NCBI GenBank assembly: GCA_017524595.1 | Contig: JAFXVI010000014.1 | Coordinates: 1 to 38,094 of the forward strand | Reading direction: 5' to 3' | DNA: 38,094 nt | From: Lachnospiraceae bacterium | Lineage (GTDB): Bacteria > Bacillota > Clostridia > Lachnospirales > Lachnospiraceae | In this document: positions 16,742 through 26,650 of the stretch, in pieces | How positions within the stretch are numbered: the first letter of the stretch is position 1 | Layout of the letters: each line of letters opens with the position of its first letter | Position numbers and translations under genes: made by a program | Notes under the pieces: generated by a model | Databases searched by the model: none | What the model saw: the letters and a program-made list of their open reading frames with translations, nothing else | Told to the model about the DNA's origin: nothing

Positions 16742-19700
16742 ATGAAAAAATCAATCGCTTTATTAATCACCATCCTGCTTTGTTCCTGCTTGATTTGTCC
16801 GGTATTTGCTGATTCTGAAGCAGAAGCCGAATCCAATAATACTGCAAAGGCTGCAATGGCAAGGCCTTCGGTAAACGGACATTTAAGTGTAAAAGATGGT
16901 AATCTTACAGATCAAAACGGAGAACCGGTCGTTCTGCGCGGCGTCAGCACGCATGGCCTTACGTGGTTCCCTGATTTTGTCAGCAAGGATCTTTTCTCAC
17001 GTATATCTGATGACTGGAACTGTAACCTGGTGCGTCTGGCTATGTATTCCGAGGAATATGTAAGCGGCAAAAAGGATGAATCCTACAAGCTTGTTAAAGA
17101 AGGTATAGAAGCCGCGATCGCGTCAGATATGTACGTTATAGTAGACTGGCATGTTCTTACCGAACAGGATCCGAATGTTTATACAGAAGAAGCGAAGGAT
17201 TTTTTCACAACCATCTGCTCTGAATATCGCGATACACCGAACATAATTTATGAAATATGTAACGAGCCAAACGGCGAGACCACATGGTCTGACATAAAAG
17301 TATACGCCAATGATGTGATCCCCGTTATAAGATCCATCTGTCCCGAATCCGTAATACTGATCGGCACTCCGAATTACGACAAGGATCTGGATTCAGCGAG
17401 AAGGTCTCCTCTGGATATAGCCAACATTATGTACGTACTTCATTTCTATGCAGGCACTCATCAGATCGATCTGCAGAGGGAACTTATTGATGCACGTAAG
17501 GCCGGAATGCCGGTATTTGTATCAGAGTGCGGACTTACGGAATCCACGGGTGACGGCAAGGTTGATTACGAGTCATCCGCAAAGTGGTTCTCACTCCTTG
17601 AAGATGAGAATATCAGTTTCTCAGTATGGAGTTTTTCAAACAAGGATGAGAATTCCGCTCTCATAAGACCCACTTATGATCCAAGAAAGCTTTTGACCAT
17701 AGAAGACTTAACAGGCGCAGGCGTCTGGACCCGCTCCCTGATAAAAGGCATGGATCCGACTTATATACCTGTTCCCGATCAGACTTATGAACCAAACAAG
17801 TTCTATTCATTCTTAACAGGTAATCTCAGGGCAGATGATTTCACACCGGCGAAAGACTGGCCGTCTATTGCCGCCTGGATCGCAGCTGTTCTTGTCGTTT
17901 TCACCTGGCTTCGTATTATTTTTCACAAACTGTCAAGCCGGCATCATCATACCTATGATGATATACACGATTCAACGGACTCCAAGCTTCCGCTGTATTT
18001 ACGTCAGATAACGTTATTTATCAGTATTTTCTTTACAATAGTATATCTGGTATGGCGTGTTAAGTATTCAATCCCGAAAGACTGGGGCATTGTCCCGATA
18101 ATAGGAAATGTATTCCTGCTCTTTGTGGAGATACTCGGATTTATAGAGTCAACCATTCTCTATTCAAACCTGATGCACATGAAAAATCATCCTCTTCCCA
18201 AGATCGCGGAAGACGAGTATCCTGACGTTGACATATTCATTGCAACGTATAATGAACCTGTAGAGCTTCTTCGCAAGACCATAAATGGCTGTAACCATCT
18301 GCAATATCCAGACAAGTCCAAGGTTCATGTCTGGCTGTGTGATGATAACAGACGGCCTGAAATGAGGGCGCTTGCCGAAGAAATGAACATAGGCTATTTT
18401 GACCGTCCCGATAACAGCGGTGCCAAGGCAGGTAACCTTAACAATGCTCTTTCTCATACAAGCGCGCCTTATATTGTTACGCTTGATGCCGATATGATCC
18501 CTATGAGCAGTTTTCTCATGAAAACGATCCCTTATTTCGTGGATGCACTGAAAAGCGCTACACCCGATAAAGATATCCGTCTGGGATTCCTGCAGACGCC
18601 GCAGTGCTTTTATCAACCTGATGTTTTCCAGTATGCTCTTTACTCTGAGAAGAACGCTCCAAACGAACAGGATTTCTTCTACAGGACTGTTGAGGTTGCC
18701 AAAACTTCCACAAACAGCGTAGTTTATGGTGGATCCAACACTATTCTTGCCCGCGAGGCCCTGGAAAAAGTCGGTGGATTCTATACAAAGACAATAACAG
18801 AGGACTTTGCCACCGGTATGCTTATAGAGTCCAACGGATATGTAAGTCTGGCGATTAGCGAACCTCTTGCCAGCGGAATGGCGCCCGATTCATACACGGA
18901 GCATATACAACAGAGAAAGAGATGGGGAAGAGGTGTTATCGGTACAGCGAAACAGCTCCATCTTTTCACCCGTCCCGGTTTGACACTTGATCAGAGACTA
19001 AGCTATCTGAGCTCTGTCATCTACTGGTATTCACCTGTCAAGAGCTTGATATACCTTATGTCGCCGTTACTCTATGCGGTATTTGCCATCCCGGTTTTCA
19101 AATGTTCATGGTTGGATCTTTTACTGTTTTGGGGACCAATGTTCATCATGCAGGATGTCACCCTCAGGGTGTTCAGTAAAAACGCAACGTCTCTTAAATG
19201 GAGCGGAATATATGAGACAAGTATCATGCCTTATCTGCTCATCCCTGTTTTAAAGGAGACTTTCGGAATATCCGCTTCTGTCTTCGAGGTTACGAACAAA
19301 TCAGGAAAGATCAAGCGAAACAGGGTGGCGAAGAATATGTTCTTACCGTTTATGGTATTCACCACGTTGTCTGTATTCGGAATAGCGCGTTCACTATATG
19401 TTTTCAGTCACACAAAGGCTCTTGGTATTTTCGTGCTCCTGTTCTGGCTGATCAGAAATCTTTATTACATAATAATGTCTACCTTCCTGTTAGACGGGCG
19501 TGACAGCGACAGTGAACCCATCAAGGTAGTTGATGCCGAACCGGTTACTCTTCGTAAGATAAATGATGATGACAGCGAAGAGCCTGAACTTTACGGCGTC
19601 ACTACATATATGACAGCGCACGGCGTAAAGGTATTTCTTGATGAACCAATGGGACTTGCTGTTGCAGACAGGGTTAAGCTCACTATAGAAAAAGATGACT

Positions 19701-19918
19701 ATACGGCAGAGGTGACCGGCATTATCACGGGTATACTTACTCCCAGATCAGGTATTGCCAGTGTCTATTCTGTCGAGATCATCGATATGAGAGACAGCGT
19801 TTACGAGTATATGCAGATCCTGTATGACCGTGTGCCGTCACTGCCACAGTCTCTGCACAGGGATTTAGGTATTATCCGGCACTTACTAGTAAATGTTGCG
19901 CACAGGATACTTGACTGA
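16742..19918 (+). CDS. GH5 cellulase fused to BcsA-like cellulose synthase (GT2)
   Basis: The 1058-residue protein has a signal sequence (1-23), then a GH5 domain (about 45-340) with VDWHV, acid/base Glu175 in CNEPNG and nucleophile Glu262 in VSECG. A helix at about 373-392 is followed by a short cytoplasmic stretch, two more helices (about 420-475), and a processive GT2 domain: IATYNEP, LCDDNRRP, LDADMIP (Asp582/Asp584), LQTPQ, TITED (Asp688) and QQRKRW (724-728). More membrane helices (to about 917) and a beta-rich tail (940-1010) in the PilZ position follow. The tail lacks a clear RxxxR or DxSxxG, so c-di-GMP binding is unproven. The enzyme should polymerise glucose from UDP-glucose and trim the extruded glucan outside. 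In known bcs operons the glucanase BcsZ is a separate protein. No BcsB-like gene is adjacent. Confidence 0.93.
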   Translation: MKKSIALLITILLCSCLICPVFADSEAEAESNNTAKAAMARPSVNGHLSVKDGNLTDQNGEPVVLRGVSTHGLTWFPDFVSKDLFSRISDDWNCNLVRLAMYSEEYVSGKKDESYKLVKEGIEAAIASDMYVIVDWHVLTEQDPNVYTEEAKDFFTTICSEYRDTPNIIYEICNEPNGETTWSDIKVYANDVIPVIRSICPESVILIGTPNYDKDLDSARRSPLDIANIMYVLHFYAGTHQIDLQRELIDARKAGMPVFVSECGLTESTGDGKVDYESSAKWFSLLEDENISFSVWSFSNKDENSALIRPTYDPRKLLTIEDLTGAGVWTRSLIKGMDPTYIPVPDQTYEPNKFYSFLTGNLRADDFTPAKDWPSIAAWIAAVLVVFTWLRIIFHKLSSRHHHTYDDIHDSTDSKLPLYLRQITLFISIFFTIVYLVWRVKYSIPKDWGIVPIIGNVFLLFVEILGFIESTILYSNLMHMKNHPLPKIAEDEYPDVDIFIATYNEPVELLRKTINGCNHLQYPDKSKVHVWLCDDNRRPEMRALAEEMNIGYFDRPDNSGAKAGNLNNALSHTSAPYIVTLDADMIPMSSFLMKTIPYFVDALKSATPDKDIRLGFLQTPQCFYQPDVFQYALYSEKNAPNEQDFFYRTVEVAKTSTNSVVYGGSNTILAREALEKVGGFYTKTITEDFATGMLIESNGYVSLAISEPLASGMAPDSYTEHIQQRKRWGRGVIGTAKQLHLFTRPGLTLDQRLSYLSSVIYWYSPVKSLIYLMSPLLYAVFAIPVFKCSWLDLLLFWGPMFIMQDVTLRVFSKNATSLKWSGIYETSIMPYLLIPVLKETFGISASVFEVTNKSGKIKRNRVAKNMFLPFMVFTTLSVFGIARSLYVFSHTKALGIFVLLFWLIRNLYYIIMSTFLLDGRDSDSEPIKVVDAEPVTLRKINDDDSEEPELYGVTTYMTAHGVKVFLDEPMGLAVADRVKLTIEKDDYTAEVTGIITGILTPRSGIASVYSVEIIDMRDSVYEYMQILYDRVPSLPQSLHRDLGIIRHLLVNVAHRILD

Positions 19919-19920
19919 TA

Positions 19921-22479
19921 TCATAAAGTTCTTATTTTTTCAGGCGGGATATAATAAAACAGTATATCTTCCAGTTCCTTAATATCTATGGGTTTAGACA
20001 GATAATCCTTAAAGCCTGATGAAATGTATTCGTCTTTGGCTCCTGTCACGGCATTTGCCGTAAGGGCTATCACAGGCGCACCGGCAGACAGGTTATCTTC
20101 CAGTTCATGCATTCTTTTAAGAGTCTCCGGACCGTCCATCCCGGGCATGAGATGATCAAGAAAGATAACATCATACTCATGCTCCCTGACGAGCCGGAGC
20201 GCTTCCTCGCCCGATCCTGCAGTATCTATACTGATCTTTGTTTTTTTCAGCAGCTTTCTTATCACGCTTAAATTCACCGAAGTATCATCAACTACAAGGA
20301 TCCGCGCATCCTCCGCCGTAAAGCTTAAGCGTTTCATTTTTACCGTGGTTACCTTAAGTCTGTCGCCAAGCTCTCCGACCGGTTCATCATTTACCACTCC
20401 CTGCATGATCTCAAAGCTGAATTCAGAGCCTTTCCCATAAACACTTGATACAGATAATCTGCTCCCCATCAGCTCCAGAAGCTCTCTGGTTATTGAGAGT
20501 CCAAGACCCGTACCTTCTATAGTCCGGTTACGCTTTTCTTCTACACGCTCATATTCTTCAAACAACCTGTCCATATCCTCAGGTCTGATCCCGATTCCCG
20601 TATCCTTCACAGATATGCCCAATCTCACTGATCTTGCCGGCAATTCGTCACCGGGGCAGGCCTTTGCCAGACACTCCGCATCATCACTCGTGCCGTCTGC
20701 GATCTTCCTGATACCAAGGGTAATTGTACCTCTTTCCGTGTACTTGACTGCATTGGTCAATATATTTGTGATAATCTGTTTAAGCCTTGTCTCATCACCT
20801 GACAGCATTGAAGGAAGCTTCGGGTCTATTTCAAACTTCACAGTCAGACCCTTATCCTCGGCCCGAAGCCGCACGACATTATGAAGATCATTTACTATGG
20901 AAGCTATGTCATAGTCAACCGGAATTATATTCATCTTTCCGGCTTCGATCTTGGAAAAATCAAGTATGTCGTTAACGATGCCAAGCAGATTATTACCGGC
21001 TGAACGGATACCCTCGGCATATTCCAGGGTATTATCTTCTCTGCTCTCCTGAAGGATCAACTCATCCATTCCCAGTATCGCATTGATAGGTGTGCGGATC
21101 TCATGAGACATATGTGAGAGGAATGCTGATTTGGCATTATTCGCATCCCTGGCCTCTGCAGCCATATCCAACAGTTCTGTTGTGATCTTGCTCAAAAACG
21201 TGGACATTCTGTCAGACAAGGACAAAGTACGTCCATGTCGCAAGCTCTCAAGAGTCGGGTGTTCATACGAAGCCGGGTTATTTAATCCGGTCCCCTCCCT
21301 TAAGCCGATGGCAAGATGGGCGCTGTTTAATATCCCGCCATATCCGTTATGGTAAAACAGCTCACACGCACCATGCATAAGCGCGTGATCCGGTCCGACC
21401 GTGTTGAACTCGTCCCATTCGATATGAGCGTCTTCTTTAAGAAAGCTTATCCGGTTTCCGCACAGAGTAAGGAACAGGGCTTCCGGCTGGAATTTCTCCA
21501 TCTTCTCCAGGGACACCCTGCTGGCGTAAAGCACTTCATCATGAGAGGCGAAGGTAAATCTCAGACGTTCGCCCTCATGTAAAGTCATCATAAAATACAG
21601 TTCTCCATCCTTACCCGAATCAATAGGGATCAGACAGATATTTATTCCATCACGTTCGACTACAAACGGAAACTCACAAATGTTGCTGACAAGATATGCA
21701 TCCGGATATACTCCCAGATATTCCCTGTATATATCCACAGCCGGCAATCCGTTGATAGTGTTTATTACAGTCTCCCCTCTTGCAACTCTCTCTCCAAGCT
21801 CTACCGGCAGTCTGCGGCCAATGGGATTCCATCCAAGAGCGTAATCCGCCTCGACCATAAGCTTCTCACCGGCAAATATAACAGCCACAAACCCGTCATA
21901 CAGCAGATCGTCTCCGACTATGAATTCATCTTTTTCAAGGTTTCCATCTTCCTCAATTATGATCTCACTTTCCTCCACGGAAACCTTTTGTGTGAGATTA
22001 CGTATCGTGGTGGTGCCAAAGAGAGCAGCATCCTCATGGCCCTCCATTGATCTCTCCATAAACATGGTTGTATTAAGCGCCATATTGCTTCCGAAAAGCT
22101 CCACTGCTCTGACACTGTCGTAAGAATCAAGACGCGCCTTCAATCTGCCTGCGGCTCCGGTTTCCTCCCCGGGAAGACAAGGGATCGTAACAACTTCAAT
22201 ATCTGCCTCATCCGTAAGGATCAGATTAAGAAGTATGCCGGTGCCCTCCGGCATGAGTTCTGCAATCAGGGTAGCTGATATTCCGGCTATCATAAGTTCC
22301 GGATGACCGCAACCCTTTATTTCTCCGATCAGCTCATCTATCTCCTGCCTGGAAAAACCCTTCTCATAAAAAGTTATCAAAGCAGATTTATGATGTCTTT
22401 CAGACAGTATGCCATCTATCTTCCGTATGGCATCCCTGACCAAATCCATATCATTACACAGAAACTTTTTTTGTATCAT
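19921..22479 (-). CDS. FIST-domain hybrid sensor histidine kinase
   Basis: The 852-residue protein has no membrane segment. Residues 1-390 form a FIST N/C sensory region ending in ACELFYHNGYGGILNSAHLAIG; FIST domains are predicted to bind small ligands such as amino acids. A HisKA helix has phospho-acceptor His459 in SHMSHEIRTP. The HATPase shows the N-box Asn575, DTGIG (626-630) and GTGLGLSI. A C-terminal receiver (725-840) has DD at 731-732, Asp775 in FLDHLMPGMDG and Lys829. All catalytic residues are present, so an internal phosphorelay is expected. I start at ATG 22479; an upstream in-frame ATG at 22578 would add 33 residues of Lys-rich sequence. The 3' end lies two bases from the convergent GH5-GT2 stop. 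It diverges from the chemoreceptor gene. Confidence 0.9.
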   Translation of the reverse strand: MIQKKFLCNDMDLVRDAIRKIDGILSERHHKSALITFYEKGFSRQEIDELIGEIKGCGHPELMIAGISATLIAELMPEGTGILLNLILTDEADIEVVTIPCLPGEETGAAGRLKARLDSYDSVRAVELFGSNMALNTTMFMERSMEGHEDAALFGTTTIRNLTQKVSVEESEIIIEEDGNLEKDEFIVGDDLLYDGFVAVIFAGEKLMVEADYALGWNPIGRRLPVELGERVARGETVINTINGLPAVDIYREYLGVYPDAYLVSNICEFPFVVERDGINICLIPIDSGKDGELYFMMTLHEGERLRFTFASHDEVLYASRVSLEKMEKFQPEALFLTLCGNRISFLKEDAHIEWDEFNTVGPDHALMHGACELFYHNGYGGILNSAHLAIGLREGTGLNNPASYEHPTLESLRHGRTLSLSDRMSTFLSKITTELLDMAAEARDANNAKSAFLSHMSHEIRTPINAILGMDELILQESREDNTLEYAEGIRSAGNNLLGIVNDILDFSKIEAGKMNIIPVDYDIASIVNDLHNVVRLRAEDKGLTVKFEIDPKLPSMLSGDETRLKQIITNILTNAVKYTERGTITLGIRKIADGTSDDAECLAKACPGDELPARSVRLGISVKDTGIGIRPEDMDRLFEEYERVEEKRNRTIEGTGLGLSITRELLELMGSRLSVSSVYGKGSEFSFEIMQGVVNDEPVGELGDRLKVTTVKMKRLSFTAEDARILVVDDTSVNLSVIRKLLKKTKISIDTAGSGEEALRLVREHEYDVIFLDHLMPGMDGPETLKRMHELEDNLSAGAPVIALTANAVTGAKDEYISSGFKDYLSKPIDIKELEDILFYYIPPEKIRTL

Positions 22480-22587
22480 ATTATTCACCCATTTGGTCTT
22501 AAAAAACTTTGTCTTGTGTAGACATTTTAACATTTTTGTAATATAAATCGCAACAAATTTACTGTAATTTGTCAACATCTCTTTCTA

Positions 22588-22616
22588 TTGCCACTCATTG
22601 ATTTTGCTAGTATAAT
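22588..22616 (+). promoter_or_regulatory. Promoter of the dCache chemoreceptor gene
   Basis: TTGCCA (22588-22593), a 17-bp spacer, and TATAAT (22611-22616) give a near-consensus sigma-A promoter 33 nt before the ATG at 22650. Confidence 0.7.
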
Positions 22617-22649
22617 TATTGAAAAATACTTTAAGAGAGGCCTACGAAC

Positions 22650-24689
22650 ATGAAGAAAAAACGTGTCAAATCACTCAGGACTCAATTGTTGACCATAACT
22701 CTGATCAATGTTGTTGTGATAGCAGCCATCATAGGCATAATCGCAACTGTCAGCAGCAACAGGCTCGTGCATGAGAAATCCGAGCAGAGTCTCAGGAACA
22801 AAACCCTTGTTACAGCAGATGAATTAGACGCTGAAATGAGCAGGGTTGAGACCAGTGTTTCCATACTTGCAGACGCCGTTATGGATAATCTTGACTGGGA
22901 TGCATTTACATCAGGGGATGCCGGCGTAGACGCGCTTACTGAAGCCGTCAGGCAGACAGCCATTGATTGCGCCAAGAATACAGAAGGTGCGATCACATAC
23001 TATGTACGCTATAACCCTGACTTTGCATATCCCACATCCGGTATATTTGCACAGGTCAACTCTTCGGGCGAATATGACCAGCTCACGCCGACTGATTTTA
23101 CCGAATTTGATAAGTCTGATACTGCAGTAAGCTGGTATTACGGACCGGTAAATTACGGAAAGCCGATCTGGATGAGTCCCTACTACAATTCGAACATCGA
23201 TGTATTTATGATATCCTACGTAATACCGCTGTTTTATAACGGTCAGTCGGTAGGTATCGTTGGTATGGATATCTCTCTTGAGAATATCAACAATATCGTG
23301 GGGCAGCTTAACAGTGGCAATGAGAAAGCCTTCCTTGTTACTGCCGAAAGTACTACACTTGACCATCCTACCCTGGAAGACGGAAGTGATTTTACTGTTG
23401 GTCTTACCGGTGATGATGGCTTCGTCACCGAGGGCAGTTCGGTTTATGCATACAACACCTTAAGGAACGGATTTAAAATAGTGTTGCTTACTGATGTCAA
23501 TAGTGTCAATAAGGAAGCTGTAAACCTTCGTACAAAGCTCCTGATCGGATCACTTGCCGGCATCCTGTTCGGTATAATCTTCGGATTCATAAGCATCACA
23601 AGGCTTATCGGTCCGTTAAAGTCAGTTACAGGTATCGTCAATCAGATGGGACAGCTTAATCTCCGTGTCGACGAGGCAGAAACAGCAAGGCTGTGCCGTA
23701 TAAATAATGAAATAGGGCTTATTGCGAGGGCGGTAAGCAATCTTAAGACAAGACTGACCGAGGTTATCGGAGGGCTGACAGAATCGGCCAACACGCTTGA
23801 AAACACGGTTGAAGAACTGACTACCGATACAACGAGAACAATAAATATTATGGATACCATTGATTCTGCCTGCCGCGACATCGCAGAGGGTGCAATGAAC
23901 CAGGCAGAAAGCACAACGGAAGCATCGGCCTCCGTTAAGGAAATGGGCGAGCTTATCGATGTGTCCAAATCAAGACTTGACGGAATACGTGGCGTATCCG
24001 GAGGAGTTAAGGATTCAACGCATTCCGCAAGCGACGGACTGGAGAAATTACAGCAGTCAAATCAAGAGGTTACACATGTTACCGAGGAGATCGCACAGGC
24101 AATTTCAGGAACCTCTCTTTCTGCCGACAAGATCAAGGAGGCCGCTAATCTTATCACCAGCATTGCCGGCCAGACCAATCTCCTGTCCTTGAACGCTTCG
24201 ATAGAGGCAGCAAGAGCCGGAGATGCCGGAAGAGGATTCGCCGTAGTTGCAACCGAGATATCCAATCTTTCCGAGGAATCCAACAAAGCCGCATCCGAAA
24301 TACAGACAATAATCGAAGAGCTCGTCTACAATTCGGAGCAGTCCGTACAGAAGATCCAGAGAGCCAAGGAAATAACCGAGCATCAGACTGCATTGCTTGA
24401 ATCGGCGATCGAGGAATTCTCCACCGCAAAAGGCGGACTTGACGAGAGCATACAGGGAATATCAGATGTAGGCGAAACTACCGATCGTATAGACTCAACC
24501 AAGCAGTCGGTTTATGAAGCGGTATACGGACTTGCATCGATAGCCGACGCCAATGTTGCATCCACTCAGGAAACAGCTGCAAGCATTTCCAAAGCAAAGG
24601 AATGCGCTGCCGACGTTGACGCCAAGGCTCGCGAGATATCCAAAACAGCTACCAGGCTATCAGAAGAAGCAGCCAAGTGGACGCTGTAA
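22650..24689 (+). CDS. Methyl-accepting chemotaxis protein with dCache sensor
   Basis: The 679-residue transmembrane chemoreceptor has a first helix at about 12-36, an extracellular double-Cache domain (40-290) and a second helix at about 295-316. A HAMP region (317-370) and the cytoplasmic signalling hairpin follow, with the tip [21 protein letters not shown] (504-524). The Cache part holds [18 protein letters not shown] and VGIVGMDIS, the pattern found in dCache_1 sensors, some of which bind amino acids. The exact ligand cannot be assigned. The ribosome site is AGAGGCC. It should couple ligand occupancy to CheA/CheW, and so to flagellar motility. It is followed by a strong terminator. The neighbouring divergent FIST kinase may share the ligand (inference). 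Confidence 0.95.
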   Translation: MKKKRVKSLRTQLLTITLINVVVIAAIIGIIATVSSNRLVHEKSEQSLRNKTLVTADELDAEMSRVETSVSILADAVMDNLDWDAFTSGDAGVDALTEAVRQTAIDCAKNTEGAITYYVRYNPDFAYPTSGIFAQVNSSGEYDQLTPTDFTEFDKSDTAVSWYYGPVNYGKPIWMSPYYNSNIDVFMISYVIPLFYNGQSVGIVGMDISLENINNIVGQLNSGNEKAFLVTAESTTLDHPTLEDGSDFTVGLTGDDGFVTEGSSVYAYNTLRNGFKIVLLTDVNSVNKEAVNLRTKLLIGSLAGILFGIIFGFISITRLIGPLKSVTGIVNQMGQLNLRVDEAETARLCRINNEIGLIARAVSNLKTRLTEVIGGLTESANTLENTVEELTTDTTRTINIMDTIDSACRDIAEGAMNQAESTTEASASVKEMGELIDVSKSRLDGIRGVSGGVKDSTHSASDGLEKLQQSNQEVTHVTEEIAQAISGTSLSADKIKEAANLITSIAGQTNLLSLNASIEAARAGDAGRGFAVVATEISNLSEESNKAASEIQTIIEELVYNSEQSVQKIQRAKEITEHQTALLESAIEEFSTAKGGLDESIQGISDVGETTDRIDSTKQSVYEAVYGLASIADANVASTQETAASISKAKECAADVDAKAREISKTATRLSEEAAKWTL

Positions 24690-24722
24690 TATCGGGAAAT
24701 TCTGCTTAATATTTGCAACCAG

Positions 24723-24761
24723 AAAATCCGCAGACAGTCAAATCTGGTCTGCGGATTTTTT
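24723..24761 (+). terminator. Intrinsic terminator after the chemoreceptor gene
   Basis: AAAATCCGCAGAC (24723-24735) pairs perfectly with GTCTGCGGATTTT (24747-24759) around an 11-nt loop and runs into TTTTTT. It lies about 34 nt after the chemoreceptor stop. Confidence 0.92.
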
Positions 24762-24778
24762 ACAGGTTTTTTTTCCTG

Positions 24779-25048
24779 ATGATCTTACCTTTATGCATTA
24801 ATATTTCAATCAATGTACCCTGCTCTATTCTTTATGAGTCAGGAACAAAAATACCGCTTAAGCTGAGTGATTTTGCATCATTTGTTCAGGTAAATATACT
24901 TGATACGACACAGGCATGCGACCTTCTTGAATGTACGAGGCAGAACCTTCAATATATGGTAAAGAACAGCCGTATTGAACCTTTACGAGAGGATGTCAAG
25001 GGTAACCTGTACCTCAAGGGAGAGGTACTTAGGGAATTATGTAAATAA
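24779..25048 (+). CDS. Small helix-turn-helix DNA-binding protein, start uncertain or 5'-truncated
   Basis: About 50 C-terminal residues form a MerR/excisionase-like HTH: NILDTTQACDLLECTRQN then LQYMVKNSRIEPL and a wing NLYLKGEVLREL. The region before it (IPLKLSDFASFVQV) also looks conserved in Lachnospiraceae proteins of this kind, from memory. No credible start is visible. The ATG at 24779 lacks a ribosome site and immediately follows the T-tract of the chemoreceptor terminator. The gene may therefore have lost its 5' end, or use a non-ATG start. Its last 20 bases overlap the 3' end of the convergent GH43 gene. The DNA target is unknown. Confidence 0.5.
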   Translation: MILPLCINISINVPCSILYESGTKIPLKLSDFASFVQVNILDTTQACDLLECTRQNLQYMVKNSRIEPLREDVKGNLYLKGEVLRELCK

Positions 25049-26624
25049 ATTCAGAAAATCCCGCCTTACCTCCATGTTCCTTCACGGACATCATAAACAG
25101 TCCGAACCTGCACCCGGTAAAGTGATCCAACCGGAACCGCAGCTTGTGTTCCTTTCCGATGGTCAAGTATTCACCGTCAACGTATATCCCGCATACGGCA
25201 ACATCCCTGTCCTTGTTGATATCGCTAAAATCAGCACTTACCCTTACCCTAAGGCAGTCATCATTAAGCTCCACAATCTCTTCAACATCACCCGGATCGT
25301 CTCCCAGCTTCCAGATATCATCGGATGGATTGGTATATGAAGTCATCGCCGCAAACAGCTTTCCCTCTTCCCGTTTAATGCCCACAAGTGCGTAATCTCC
25401 CTGGAATGCCGCAAGCCCGGCATAATCTCCGTCATTAAGCTTTGACCCGTCTATCGTAACCTCAGCCGAGCATCCGGGCCAGATCATCCTCTGGGTTAGT
25501 ATATTCTTCGCATGAAAAATATTCTTTACCGTCCTGTCCGTCGTAATCCAAAGCTTTCCCTTAACGGCATCGCAACTTATCAGATCCATATCAGGCTCGT
25601 GGTTGAACTGCCATATACTCTTAAAGCCGAAACACCCATAATCTGTCCTGTTATCCGTACATATCATGCGCGGATCATATCTGAAATCATCACTCCCTGT
25701 CAGAGGCTTATAAGCGTATCCCGGATTAAGATCTATCATGCTGATCATCTTGGGAGCTTTACCCATAACGCCAAATCGGGGGATAAGATTATCGCTTACA
25801 TCGCTTATCCATTCAACCGGGACAACTACGGGTATCCTTCCAACCGCACCTCTGTCCTGAAAAAGCACTGAGTGCCATACACCCTCGGGCCCCTCCATGA
25901 TACCGCCCTGAGCTATTCCTGATCCTCTGAAATCCATATCGTCATCAAATACATCTCCACCCGTGAATTCCCCGGTAAGCGAACATGCACTGAAGCACGC
26001 TTCCACCCTTCTCCATTTATCTTTCCTCGAATGGATAAGGAACAGCCAATACCTGCCATTGATCTTATAAATGTGGGATCCTTCGTATCCGAGATTGGGA
26101 TTACCTTCATCTCTTAATATGCAGCGATGCAATCCGCCCTCAAGCGGCGCCGACAGATCGGGAGCAAGTTCAGTCAGGTATATATCGGTATTTCCGTACA
26201 CCAGATAAGGCTTACCTTCATCAAAGAGCAGCGAACAGTCGTGATAAAAACCCTCGATCGTGTCCTTACTCCACGGTCCTTCTATCTTCTCTGCCCTGTA
26301 CAGATATGTCTTATGCGTATCATTGCAGACAAACACCACGTAAAAAAGACCTTCATGATATCGCAATGATGCAGCCCACATACCCTTGCCGTAGATATGC
26401 TCATCACCATCAAGTCTCTGTGCACCTGTACTGTCAAGCCTGTCATAAACATAAGCAGCATGCTCCCAATTCATGAGGTCATACGATCTTAATATCTCCC
26501 CACCCGGCATGAAATGCATCGATGTGCTTATCATATAGAACACACCATCAACATAAATCACATCCGGATCGGGACAATCAATTTTCAATATGGGATTTGT
26601 TCCGCTTGTATATGATTTTTCCAT
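25029..26624 (-). CDS. Glycoside hydrolase family 43 (beta-xylosidase / arabinofuranosidase-like)
   Basis: The 531-residue cytoplasmic enzyme has no signal peptide. The five-bladed beta-propeller carries the GH43 triad: general base Asp19 in CPDPDVIYVDG, pKa-modulating Asp129 in FYHDCSLLFDEG and general acid Glu181 in YEGSHIYK. A C-terminal beta-sandwich of about 200 residues (from about 330) is typical of xylosidase/arabinofuranosidase subfamilies. It would release xylose or arabinose from imported xylo-oligosaccharides; the precise sugar is an inference. The start is fixed by an in-frame TAG nine bases upstream, yet no Shine-Dalgarno sequence is visible. A seven-codon mini-ORF ends in TAATG across the start codon. 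It follows the small lipoprotein gene by 26 nt. Confidence 0.9.
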   Translation of the reverse strand: MEKSYTSGTNPILKIDCPDPDVIYVDGVFYMISTSMHFMPGGEILRSYDLMNWEHAAYVYDRLDSTGAQRLDGDEHIYGKGMWAASLRYHEGLFYVVFVCNDTHKTYLYRAEKIEGPWSKDTIEGFYHDCSLLFDEGKPYLVYGNTDIYLTELAPDLSAPLEGGLHRCILRDEGNPNLGYEGSHIYKINGRYWLFLIHSRKDKWRRVEACFSACSLTGEFTGGDVFDDDMDFRGSGIAQGGIMEGPEGVWHSVLFQDRGAVGRIPVVVPVEWISDVSDNLIPRFGVMGKAPKMISMIDLNPGYAYKPLTGSDDFRYDPRMICTDNRTDYGCFGFKSIWQFNHEPDMDLISCDAVKGKLWITTDRTVKNIFHAKNILTQRMIWPGCSAEVTIDGSKLNDGDYAGLAAFQGDYALVGIKREEGKLFAAMTSYTNPSDDIWKLGDDPGDVEEIVELNDDCLRVRVSADFSDINKDRDVAVCGIYVDGEYLTIGKEHKLRFRLDHFTGCRFGLFMMSVKEHGGKAGFSEFIYIIP

Positions 26625-26650
26625 TATAATCTATAGCATATATTCATGAC

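Noticed and set aside
22682..24429. Several minus-strand ORFs of 74-151 codons under the chemoreceptor
   Set aside because: All are antisense shadows without ribosome sites; the chemoreceptor frame is unambiguous.
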